A stretch of DNA of 15,884 nucleotides. It comes from CALARM01 sp964431735 (GTDB taxonomy: Bacteria > Vulcanimicrobiota > SpSt-956 > JAKJGF01). The stretch lies in NCBI GenBank assembly GCA_964431735.1, contig CAYSLJ010000155.1, positions 1-15,884 on the forward strand. Direction: 5' to 3'. Both the position numbers and the translations under genes were made by a program. The notes under the pieces are model-generated. The model was not told the DNA's origin, made no database searches, and saw nothing but the letters and a program-made list of their open reading frames with translations. This document shows positions 1 through 7,505 of the stretch, piece after piece (position 1 is the first letter of the stretch; each line of letters begins with the position of its first letter).

Positions 1-46
1 AAGATTACGCCTTTTTATTGCTTAATCCTTTTTCCACACCTTTCTA

Positions 47-496
47 TTATAGCTCCTTTTTTATTGCAGTGTATATAAGAGTTTCTCTAGATTTATCTTT
101 AACGTTAATATCAGCTCCTTTAGATATTAATAATTCAATTGTATCAGCATGTCCGATTTCTACTGCCTTATGTAAAGCAGTTTTCCCGTCTTTATCCTCT
201 GTAGTGTTAATATCAAATTTCAATCCTTCTTTTGGACAGACTTTTTTATCAAAGGAATGTAATTCAGAACAGAATTTACAATAATACTGTAACATTAATC
301 CACACTTATCACAGTATATATTTTCTTCTTTATTCTTAGTATTACATTTAAGACAAAGTAATGTTAGACCTGGTATCTCTAGAACATCTGTAAGCAGATT
401 TTGAGTACCACAGAAAGCACAAAAGATTTTATTCAATCCTTCAGGCACATCTAAATTACCACCGCAATTACTACATTTAATAGTTTTCCCAGTCAA
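47..496 (-). CDS. Zinc-ribbon and ankyrin-repeat protein (short)
   Basis: A 149-residue protein with paired cysteines: C8/C11 with C26/C29, then C48/C51 with C62/C65, each spaced like a zinc ribbon, plus C73/C76 and C87. Residues 101-132 form one clear ankyrin repeat (DGKTALHKAVEIGHADTIELLISKGADINV); the second repeat stops after about 15 residues (SRETLIYTAIKKEL), so the protein ends mid-repeat. Ankyrin proteins usually have several repeats, so this may be a truncated gene, although the other two downstream frames close quickly and do not continue the repeat. The start is TTG, with GAGGTGA 6 nt upstream; no in-frame ATG fits. Probably a protein-protein interaction module. It is on the same strand as the defence operon but separated by 247 nt and probably has its own promoter. 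Connection to the system is unproven. Confidence 0.75.
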   Translation of the reverse strand: MTGKTIKCSNCGGNLDVPEGLNKIFCAFCGTQNLLTDVLEIPGLTLLCLKCNTKNKEENIYCDKCGLMLQYYCKFCSELHSFDKKVCPKEGLKFDINTTEDKDGKTALHKAVEIGHADTIELLISKGADINVKDKSRETLIYTAIKKEL

Positions 497-502
497 TTAT
501 CA

Positions 503-509
503 TCACCTC
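503..509 (-). promoter_or_regulatory. Strong ribosome-binding site supporting a TTG start
   Basis: GAGGTGA is 6 nt before the TTG at 494-496. The nearby ATG in another frame closes after a few codons, so TTG is the best start for the zinc-ribbon/ankyrin protein. Confidence 0.6.
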
Positions 510-617
510 AATCTCATCAAATTCAATTTATCAGCCCATATCTTACATAGAAAACAATAATATCTTCCTGCCCGCCATCACCATAACTGCCAATAAGAGC
601 CTCTTTTTACTGTTTCC

Positions 618-649
618 GACTGTAGAGAATAGGTTTTATGGTTACAGTC
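618..649. repeat. 7-bp inverted repeat in the leader of the ankyrin gene
   Basis: GACTGTA (618-624) and TACAGTC (643-649) are perfect inverted repeats around an 18-nt spacer. They lie downstream of the candidate promoter and could be an operator or a weak hairpin. No T-run follows on either strand, so it is not a rho-independent terminator. Confidence 0.3.
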
Positions 650-677
650 TATATATTTTGAATGAGCCCCACCCGGT

Positions 678-707
678 TTTATATAAAAATCTCATAAAAT
701 CTGTCAC
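678..707 (-). promoter_or_regulatory. Possible sigma70-type promoter for the ankyrin gene
   Basis: On the minus strand GTGACA (702-707, 5 of 6 bases of TTGACA) is followed after 18 nt by TATAAA (678-683, 5 of 6 bases of TATAAT). It lies about 180 nt before the TTG start, leaving a long leader. The AT-rich context makes chance matches likely. Confidence 0.3.
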
Positions 708-743
708 ATTTATTCTAAATAAAGATAAATAGGATAGGCAGTT

Positions 744-1283
744 TCAATTATGTCTCAATGTCTTTTTCATCAGACCATCTATTCCAAACGACATACCCTC
801 AAGTGTTGCCCTGTTTTTGTTTATACTTCTTTTTTCATCTTTAACAGGCTCTTGCTCACTATTACCACCATATGATATATGCTCACCCTTTACAGTAAAT
901 TTCTTTTTAGCAAGTTCCTGTTGTTCCTCTAAATCCATACCCAGATTCACTATCATCTCCTGCTCCCACTCCCAATATCTATATCCATTACAGTCTATAT
1001 ACTTTAAACCTTTACCTACAGAACATTTTACACATTCTTTGCAACCCTGTTCCACAGCAGTCTTACAATCTAAAGTAGAAGCAATCTTTACCGCAGGATT
1101 TTCATCTGAAAAATTGAATTTAATGGCACCAAAGAAAGGGTCTCGCCACGCCGGGAATGCGCCCGGTATACTAAAACCATCATAGATTAAATCCTTCTCC
1201 TTTATCTCATACTCTATACCTTGTGTAATTACTTTATATTTATTACTTTTCTTGCCCCTACCTTTACCACTACCTCCTGCCAT
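744..1283 (-). CDS. Hypothetical protein with basic glycine-rich N-terminus and cysteine cluster
   Basis: I do not recognise this 179-residue protein. Its start is rich in Gly, Lys and Arg (AGGSGKGRGKKSNKYK). The middle has a compact cysteine group, LDCKTAVEQGCKECVKC, plus a further Cys in YIDCNGYRYWEWEQEM; these five could bind a metal ion. The C-terminal ~50 residues are charged and probably flexible. No membrane segment or signal peptide is visible. The frame extends to a TTG at 1313, but that has no good ribosome-binding site. The ATG at 1283 is preceded by AAAGGA at 9 nt and is chosen. It follows the Mrr-like gene after 82 nt on the same strand, with no terminator seen between, so it could be the last gene of the operon or a passenger. 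No function proposed. Confidence 0.65.
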   Translation of the reverse strand: MAGGSGKGRGKKSNKYKVITQGIEYEIKEKDLIYDGFSIPGAFPAWRDPFFGAIKFNFSDENPAVKIASTLDCKTAVEQGCKECVKCSVGKGLKYIDCNGYRYWEWEQEMIVNLGMDLEEQQELAKKKFTVKGEHISYGGNSEQEPVKDEKRSINKNRATLEGMSFGIDGLMKKTLRHN

Positions 1284-1365
1284 TTTACATCTTCCTTTCT
1301 TTGATTTACTCAATACTTAACTTCTGTTTACTTTGCCACTGGTGACACGGATGCTCTTATTACAC

Positions 1366-2382
1366 CTATTCTAAGTCCTCTATAAGTTCCGGTATATAGA
1401 CTCTCTTAAGGGGAATAAGCCCCTTATATCTGGAATCAAGCTGTTCATAATGATTCAATATCAGTTCTACAAGTTCACTTCCATCAATAAGCCTCAGATT
1501 ACTCTTGTTCTTTGCAAAGTTCTTTGCCTGAGAGGTAAATGCACCGAGAGTAACAAGCAGGCCGTATTCTCCATTATCTACTTTTCCGTAAAGAGATGAC
1601 ACAACAGGATCTCCTACACTTCCATCAGTGCTCTTAACCTGAACCTTGATAACTGGAGGTTCAAATCCTAATTCATCTTTATGAGCTATAATGTCTATCC
1701 CTCCGTCAGGACCTTCTTTAGAAACCCTGGTTCTATATCCCATAGCTTCTAATAAATGAGCGACAAGGTGCGTCAATGGATGTCCCTTTAATTCCTGAGA
1801 TAAACGCTTTAATATGAAGTCATAGGTTGTTTGTTCTATTTCTTCCGCCACCAGATTAACAGTATCATCATTCTTAGATACTACAGTGGGTTTTTCTCCC
1901 TTTATTGCAGCAAGGAATTCATCTATATAGGTTTTTACCTGAAATAAGCTCATGGCCGAGCCGATTTCATATAATGCACCCTGGGTGAAATGGGTTCGTG
2001 GATAAGAGCACAGCCATTTTACGGAACGTATATTAGGATATCCTGGCTCGAGCTTATTATTATATTCATATTCTCCTATTATTTCTCCAATATGAACTTT
2101 TTTGTCTATCCTGGATGGATATATAACTATATCACCTGTTTTGATTTCATATACAAACCTGAATAATTGTCCTGCGTTATTTCCTATAGACCGTGAGTTA
2201 CTGCCAGGATAGCATTTGGCTACTTCTTTTTTGAAGGCATCCTTAGTAGGAGGCTTAATATTACTCAAATCTTTCATTGCTATCCATCCAATACCAATAT
2301 ACTTCTTTTGAAGAAACAGCTTATCAGCATCTCCGGTTCTACCACCATGAATTCCCCAGGCTGTTATCTCTTTATTGCTCAT
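1366..2382 (-). CDS. Mrr-type restriction endonuclease with PUA/EVE-like N-terminal domain
   Basis: A 338-residue restriction endonuclease-like protein. The C-terminal part shows the Mrr_cat (PF04471) pattern: HLLEAMGYRTRV, then GPDGGIDIIAH with D230, then IKVQVKST with the Q248-x-K250 pair usual in this family, where Q replaces E of the PD-(D/E)XK core. Residues about 5-150 (WGIHGGRTGDADKLF, IGIGW, KTGDIVIYPS, VHIGEIIGEYEY) resemble PUA/EVE-like modules, which in other restriction enzymes read modified bases; that assignment is by pattern only. An ATG at 2400 overlaps the upstream gene. The ATG at 2382 has GGAGGT 8 nt before it, inside the end of the upstream gene, and is preferred. It sits 2 nt after that gene, so it is probably translated with the operon. 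Likely role: cutting of foreign or modified DNA. Family call good; modification dependence is inference. Confidence 0.85.
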   Translation of the reverse strand: MSNKEITAWGIHGGRTGDADKLFLQKKYIGIGWIAMKDLSNIKPPTKDAFKKEVAKCYPGSNSRSIGNNAGQLFRFVYEIKTGDIVIYPSRIDKKVHIGEIIGEYEYNNKLEPGYPNIRSVKWLCSYPRTHFTQGALYEIGSAMSLFQVKTYIDEFLAAIKGEKPTVVSKNDDTVNLVAEEIEQTTYDFILKRLSQELKGHPLTHLVAHLLEAMGYRTRVSKEGPDGGIDIIAHKDELGFEPPVIKVQVKSTDGSVGDPVVSSLYGKVDNGEYGLLVTLGAFTSQAKNFAKNKSNLRLIDGSELVELILNHYEQLDSRYKGLIPLKRVYIPELIEDLE

Positions 2383-2384
2383 AG

Positions 2385-3449
2385 CTAAAAACCTCCACAT
2401 TCTTTAAGTCTGAATTCTACTTCATACAGCTTCAGTGAAACACTTGGCACCATACTGATGGCATATTTCAAAGAGTCTTCTGCATCATGAGCAATGATAA
2501 GTCCTTCCACTTTATCAGAAGGTTCAGCCAGTTCTTTCTTTACCCATCCCATATACCGGAGTATCTGTCCTACAGTTTTATCACTGGTCTGACCCCTCTT
2601 TAATTCTATAATAAGCCATCGAGGTTCTGTTCTGTGTTTTGCGAGAATATCAATATAACCAACTCCACAGGGATATTCATATCCAGCTTCTTCATCTCCG
2701 GCATCACTGTAAATAGCCCATTCTTTGCCAAGTTCTGTCTTATCCCAGTTATCTCTGAGGAATTCCTGGAGATGTTTCTCCAGTCCGAAGCCCTGGGTTT
2801 GGCTATATATTGCAGAAGAAACTGTAATATCAGTATTTTCTCCGAGTGCAGGTGAATCTGTATCATCTTTACCAAGTCTCCACCAGAGTGCATCAAGGGT
2901 CCAGAGGTCAATATTAAGATCTCTTGATAATTCATTTAAAATATCATTTACTTTTACATACCTCTTCCCGAACGACTCTCCATGTTTAAATTCCGGCCAT
3001 AGTTTTAGTGTTTTAAGAGCACCTTCAGAGGTATTATTCCAGACACCATATTTATCGGGAAATGCCACCAAAAGAATACCTGTTGATACAGCTTTCCCCA
3101 TGCCTTTAATATTACTTATTACCTTATCCAGTCTCTCATCAATAGGTTTAGTCTCATCAACCAGTAACAGCAGTGACTCTCTTAAAAGCTCCATATCAGC
3201 ACACATCTTAGGTCCCTGGCGATGTAATCCATTCCAGTGATGATTGTTTTCAAAGAGGAGAAAGGAACGGAATTCTTCCTGAGTAAGTTGAGGCAGTTTC
3301 TCTGTAGAGAAAATGGACTGGTATCTTTTAAAAACTTCGTCTTTTACAGCAGCCATATCATAATAATCTTTATCATTACTCTGTTCAGTCTTTACCAGGA
3401 GATTTCTCAGTTCTACCAGAGCTTCATTATAAACAGGGGCATCTGGCAT
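2385..3449 (-). CDS. HhH-like domain plus NucS/DUF91-like PD-(D/E)XK endonuclease
   Basis: A 354-residue predicted nuclease. The C-terminal third matches the NucS/DUF91-type fold: a YEYPCGVGYID segment with D267, then IIELKRG giving E282 and K284, then the family-typical VGQILRYMGWV (292-302). Together D267/E282/K284 form a complete PD-(D/E)XK triad. The N-terminal half contains a helix-hairpin-helix-like stretch (GMGKAV 116-121, DKYGVWNN 132-139, LWTLDALWWRL 182-192), which probably contacts DNA. The reading frame is open further upstream to an ATG at 3566, but that overlaps the methyltransferase by 110 nt without support. The ATG at 3449 has GGTGA 7 nt upstream, overlapping the methyltransferase stop, so I chose it. 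Canonical NucS cuts mismatched or branched DNA; here, within a helicase-methyltransferase operon, cutting of foreign DNA is more likely (inference). The nuclease call is good; substrate unknown. Confidence 0.85.
   Translation of the reverse strand: MPDAPVYNEALVELRNLLVKTEQSNDKDYYDMAAVKDEVFKRYQSIFSTEKLPQLTQEEFRSFLLFENNHHWNGLHRQGPKMCADMELLRESLLLLVDETKPIDERLDKVISNIKGMGKAVSTGILLVAFPDKYGVWNNTSEGALKTLKLWPEFKHGESFGKRYVKVNDILNELSRDLNIDLWTLDALWWRLGKDDTDSPALGENTDITVSSAIYSQTQGFGLEKHLQEFLRDNWDKTELGKEWAIYSDAGDEEAGYEYPCGVGYIDILAKHRTEPRWLIIELKRGQTSDKTVGQILRYMGWVKKELAEPSDKVEGLIIAHDAEDSLKYAISMVPSVSLKLYEVEFRLKECGGF
2391..2396 (-). promoter_or_regulatory. Ribosome-binding site that decides the Mrr-like start (2382)
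   Basis: GGAGGT lies 8 nt before the ATG at 2382, within the last codons (Gly-Gly-Phe) of the NucS-like gene. The ATG at 2400 would place this site inside the coding sequence, so 2382 is preferred. Confidence 0.65.
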
Positions 3450-3456
3450 TATAACA

Positions 3457-3461
3457 TCACC
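3457..3461 (-). promoter_or_regulatory. Ribosome-binding site that decides the NucS-like start (3449)
   Basis: GGTGA lies 7 nt before the ATG at 3449 and includes the TGA stop of the methyltransferase gene. It favours this start over the upstream ATG at 3566 and suggests translational coupling. Confidence 0.6.
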
Positions 3462-6400
3462 GTTCCTTTTTAAAAACAGTATGAGATACCTTCGGATCTG
3501 CAGGAGGAGGATCGAGTAAAGATCTATATTCTCCTCCATTTTCCATAGTAAGTTGCATACGATCATAAGCTTCTATAACGATTTTCTTAGTTCTAAAGTC
3601 ACCGTATTCCCTGATATTTGCCTGTTCTAAAGTCTGAAATGTTGAAAGTACATATTCTAATTCTTCTCTACTCAAACCATACAAATGGGCTGCAAAAGCA
3701 TCAATTTCCCTCAATAATAAAAACCTTCGTTCATAATTCCATACAAATGGGGCTTCATAACCTAAAGCTTTTCCGATTGGTTCAAGCGACCATGTAGTAA
3801 AACTTAACTCTAAAGCAGTTTTTAATAGTGATAAAAACAATTTATTATATGGCCCATCTCCTTTTAATGTAAGATGAGGAGAAGGCATAGGAATTTGGCT
3901 TAAAGTAGTAAGACTAAAACTATTACTATAGAGTTTGTTTCTTACTATGTAATCAAAAGGTAATGAACAAAAAATGCTAGCAAATAATAATATTCTCTGA
4001 CTATCATACTTTTTTGAGAAAGTATTTAATATAGTTATGACTGGCGCCTTATGCCCAGCAGGGCCTGCAGGACAAATCGAACCAATGGCTGTCCTTATAT
4101 GTGGATAAACGCCTGTCACATCACGAAAATGAAATGCATAGTCCCCCCTGAGATTTTTCTGGTTTTGACGATTCAACCAAAGAGATTTAGGAAACCAGTA
4201 TCGAGGTATTATTTCATAATATGGATTCTGTAACTGTTGATTGGTTGGATTTGGTGCAGATGCTTTCCTGCCATAACGTTTACTCACAGGTACATTTTCA
4301 AAAGAACCATAGCGATGCTCCATCAAATAAATATATTTACCTTCATAAAGAGGCAGAAATTCTTCATCTTCAGTTAAAAATCTTCTCTGAACGTCCATTT
4401 TATAGCCATTTTCTTCAAGTTCTTCACGACGTTTAAAATATTTAGAGTCTGAAGCCATATCAAAAATACGTGTATAAGTTATATTCCAGAATTCATCCGG
4501 CTTCTTTTCATCTTTCTCGCCAAGAATCGGGAATTCCCTGTAAATTTTAGACATAATATGAGAGTCTCTTCTACTTTTAAGTAAAGGAGCAGCACCATTT
4601 ATAGGACTCATAAGAGAAATATCTTTAGGTGTGAGTTTGTATATTCTTTCCGGCTCACTTAAATCAGATATATCCTGAAGAATTGTGGCAAAATAAATAT
4701 CTTTTTGTTTGCTGGAGATGCCTGAAAAAGTAATTAAACTAAAACGTTCTACTGTCTTTACAGCCGGGAATAAACGTTTTACATTAACAAAATCGTAAAG
4801 GCTAACAAGTTGAGAATTATCAGTTAATTTCTTAAATAGTGGAAGACAATTCTCGGCAGAACTGATACCTGTTTTCACAATTATACCAACTCTACCATAT
4901 GAAGCGACAATATGGTCTGTCAATTCTGTAAAGATCTGATATGTATTTAATTCGCCACTTCCAGTTAGAGGATATTTCCCTGATTTTTGAGAAAGAATAA
5001 GACCATAGGCATCAGCTGTACGCAAACTGTCTTTCCATGAAATATATAACTCTGGATCTTCAATTTGAAGATCTGCAATTAGTTTATCACGTCGTGCCTT
5101 TTCCTTAGTCTGACCTATTACTGTATGCCTGGAAGCAAACCATTCTTCTTCCGATATTGTATATTTCTCCCAAGGAGGATTTCCGAGAACAACATCAAAA
5201 CCTCCACACCATCCAACAGCCTTATTTTCGGATTTTTCTCCGCTCACTGGTAATCTAAATACATCAGGAAATTCCAGATGCCAGTGAAAGAATTTATATT
5301 GTTCTGACAGTTTTATTATTTCATCTTTCATCCAGGAAGGTATTGTATGAGGATTTCTCTCTATCTTACGGAAAACCCCCTCTGTTATGGGGTAAGGTAA
5401 ATCTATTGTTTTCTTCCATACAAAAGAAGCACACCAGGCATCTGATAAAAGTTTTCCGAATAGATACCCTGTAGTTTTTACAAGTTCTTCATATCTTTTC
5501 TGTTTATCTCTTACCCCTTCTATATTATTATCATCTATCTTATCAAGCCCCATCATAGCTATTGCCAGATTCCCAAGATGTTCCCAGGGAAGGAATTCTT
5601 CTGTTTTTTCATAGAATAGATCGCCATATCCAGAACGTTCGGAATTGTTTTTCTTCTTATATTCTGTACAGACACTTTTATCATCACCTACAATGGGTAT
5701 AAAAGCTTCATCTGGTATTCCCTTTTCTATAAGAGCAGGTATGGCACCAATTAGACTGTTACCGCATTTAATATGATGATCCAGAAAAGATAGAGGTTTC
5801 CCCGGCTCAAGAGCTTCCATCCAGAGATTTACCTTACAGAGTTCCACTGCCATTTCATTTAAATCAACCCCATAGATACACTTTCCTATAACATCACGTA
5901 TTGCACTTTTAACTGCCTCAGGTGCAGGTTCATCATCTCCAGTCCTTACCGATGCCAGTTTCCTCGCAACCCTGTGAGCTGCAGCTATGAGGAAATGACC
6001 GCTGCCGCAGGCAGGGTCACATATTTTAAGAGAAAGTATTTCAGATTCAGGATTAGGCTTTTTTCTTGCTTCCTGTAGAACTGGATCGAGTGCAGAATCC
6101 AGAAGACAGCTTATAAGACTCGATGGTGTATAATAACTCCCCGTTGTCTTTCTTTCACTTCCTCCTGCTGTCTTAAGGGTAAATTCTCCTGTATCGGCAT
6201 TTATAACAGGATGAAGTTCCAATAAGGATTCATATACACTTCCTAGTTCTTCCGATCCGAGATTTTTGTAATCTACACTCCTTTTTGTGTTTTTATCCAC
6301 TGTATAGGAAAGGGTTCTTATGGCATCCAGAAAATCCGAATTAGAAATATCACATTTATAAATATCCTGTAATGCACCTTCAGACCAGAGGTAACTTCCC

Positions 6401-7503
6401 AGGGCAGGAAGGGCTATTTCAGAACAACCTTTATAACTCAGTTTATCCATAATAACTTTAAGTCCCTGGTAAAAATCAGAATGCTTTGTTCCACGGCGCT
6501 TTCCCGCAAGGTTACGGAGTCGTGTAGTGGAGTAATATTTTGTATAAATTTCTTTTGCACTTTCTGAGGTATCTGGTAAAAGTAAAAGATCTCTATCTTC
6601 TGCAACAAAAAGGAAAAGTAATCTATATACAAGCCTTAGAAGCTGTCTGTAATAATCCTGTGTTAAGATTTCTCCAAATTTAAGTTTTTCCCGTAGAGAA
6701 CGGTTTCCCTTATACTTTAAAAACCCTTTTCCAAGAACTGTAATCGCTTCTTCCACACCAGCTCTTAACTGTTCCAGTGCTCTTGTACCCTGTTCATAAG
6801 CGTTACGAGACCATTTTTCAAGATAACATTCTTCCGGTTTTTCTCCTTCCACCCTGGACTGATGGCAGAGAAGCCACAAAAGTGCAAAATCTGAATAAAC
6901 CTCTCCATTCATCATACTATTAAGATCGAATTCCACATAGGCCTGGCGGGTAAGACTCACATTGTCACGGAGAATTCTTAAAGTAAGACCATTTGATACA
7001 AAAGCCCATAGATTTTCTTTCGAGCGGTTTAAGAATTCCTGAACCATACTGTGAGGACTCATTCTGGAAGCCCCTGCTACTCCTGTTGTCCTTCTGTCTA
7101 AATCAATACGGCATCCTACAAGATGAATAGGAGTGTTCTCCCATATATGAGAAATAGGATAACTTTTACCTTCAATTTCAAGGCCTCTGGCAAGCGAAAG
7201 ACGGCCATAACCCAGTTCCTGAAATAAAATTAAAAGCCATTTTTCACGGGTAATTGTAGCACCTGTATCTCCTTCTGCTAATTTTTCTGCAGCAGTCCGA
7301 AATCCTGACCATACACCGAGAAGTCTATTCCATGATCTGTTTATTGCTTCATTTAGTTTTTCGTTTTTTCCAAGATGATAGTCTTCAGGATTTAACCCGG
7401 GTAGATTTTTATCATTATCCAGAACCTTTTGTAATAAATCAGGTGGAAGTATTGCTCCTTCTGTATGTATTGTAGTGAAAGTATTTTTATGTTTTGTCTG
7501 CAT
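3457..7503 (-). CDS. Large class I adenine DNA methyltransferase, Eco57I/DrmMI/PglX-like
   Basis: A 1348-residue N6-adenine DNA methyltransferase. Visible motifs: the TGSYYTP lead-in (454-460), SAM-binding motif I DPACGSGHF (496-504), an acidic motif II region (YGVDLNEMAVELCKVN) and catalytic motif IV NPPW (775-778). Motifs I and IV are 279 residues apart, with an insertion of about 180 residues between CGNSLIGA and FHWHLEFPDVF; long insertions are known in Eco57I-like enzymes. The first ~450 residues include a stretch (about 115-195, with ENLWAFVSNGLTLRILRD) that recalls the nuclease-like N-terminus of type IIG or type I enzymes, but I see no ExK pair, so it may be inactive. The ~500 residues after motif IV probably contain target recognition. 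The start is 2 nt after the SNF2 gene, with GGAGG 7 nt before ATG. Presumed role: self-protecting modification of host DNA, as DrmMI in DISARM. A type IIG enzyme is the alternative. Confidence 0.9.
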   Translation of the reverse strand: MQTKHKNTFTTIHTEGAILPPDLLQKVLDNDKNLPGLNPEDYHLGKNEKLNEAINRSWNRLLGVWSGFRTAAEKLAEGDTGATITREKWLLILFQELGYGRLSLARGLEIEGKSYPISHIWENTPIHLVGCRIDLDRRTTGVAGASRMSPHSMVQEFLNRSKENLWAFVSNGLTLRILRDNVSLTRQAYVEFDLNSMMNGEVYSDFALLWLLCHQSRVEGEKPEECYLEKWSRNAYEQGTRALEQLRAGVEEAITVLGKGFLKYKGNRSLREKLKFGEILTQDYYRQLLRLVYRLLFLFVAEDRDLLLLPDTSESAKEIYTKYYSTTRLRNLAGKRRGTKHSDFYQGLKVIMDKLSYKGCSEIALPALGSYLWSEGALQDIYKCDISNSDFLDAIRTLSYTVDKNTKRSVDYKNLGSEELGSVYESLLELHPVINADTGEFTLKTAGGSERKTTGSYYTPSSLISCLLDSALDPVLQEARKKPNPESEILSLKICDPACGSGHFLIAAAHRVARKLASVRTGDDEPAPEAVKSAIRDVIGKCIYGVDLNEMAVELCKVNLWMEALEPGKPLSFLDHHIKCGNSLIGAIPALIEKGIPDEAFIPIVGDDKSVCTEYKKKNNSERSGYGDLFYEKTEEFLPWEHLGNLAIAMMGLDKIDDNNIEGVRDKQKRYEELVKTTGYLFGKLLSDAWCASFVWKKTIDLPYPITEGVFRKIERNPHTIPSWMKDEIIKLSEQYKFFHWHLEFPDVFRLPVSGEKSENKAVGWCGGFDVVLGNPPWEKYTISEEEWFASRHTVIGQTKEKARRDKLIADLQIEDPELYISWKDSLRTADAYGLILSQKSGKYPLTGSGELNTYQIFTELTDHIVASYGRVGIIVKTGISSAENCLPLFKKLTDNSQLVSLYDFVNVKRLFPAVKTVERFSLITFSGISSKQKDIYFATILQDISDLSEPERIYKLTPKDISLMSPINGAAPLLKSRRDSHIMSKIYREFPILGEKDEKKPDEFWNITYTRIFDMASDSKYFKRREELEENGYKMDVQRRFLTEDEEFLPLYEGKYIYLMEHRYGSFENVPVSKRYGRKASAPNPTNQQLQNPYYEIIPRYWFPKSLWLNRQNQKNLRGDYAFHFRDVTGVYPHIRTAIGSICPAGPAGHKAPVITILNTFSKKYDSQRILLFASIFCSLPFDYIVRNKLYSNSFSLTTLSQIPMPSPHLTLKGDGPYNKLFLSLLKTALELSFTTWSLEPIGKALGYEAPFVWNYERRFLLLREIDAFAAHLYGLSREELEYVLSTFQTLEQANIREYGDFRTKKIVIEAYDRMQLTMENGGEYRSLLDPPPADPKVSHTVFKKER

Positions 7504-7505
7504 TT

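Larger units (their letters stand above)
497..743. other. Intergenic stretch between the unknown gene and the ankyrin gene
   Basis: This 247-nt AT-rich gap has no credible ORF. It holds a possible minus-strand promoter and a 7-bp inverted repeat, both listed separately. I see no clear rho-independent terminator for the upstream gene: the short palindrome near 596-606 has almost no loop. Confidence 0.5.

Noticed and set aside
1284..1313. TTG start at 1313 for the unknown Cys-cluster protein
   Set aside because: No good ribosome-binding site; the ATG at 1283 has AAAGGA at 9 nt.
3450..3566. Longer start (ATG at 3566) for the NucS-like nuclease
   Set aside because: It would overlap the methyltransferase by 110 nt, and the added residues look like out-of-frame translation of that gene; 3449 has a proper ribosome-binding site.
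6438..6632. 64-residue minus-strand ORF within the methyltransferase gene
   Set aside because: Out-of-frame shadow of a well-supported gene, with no motif.
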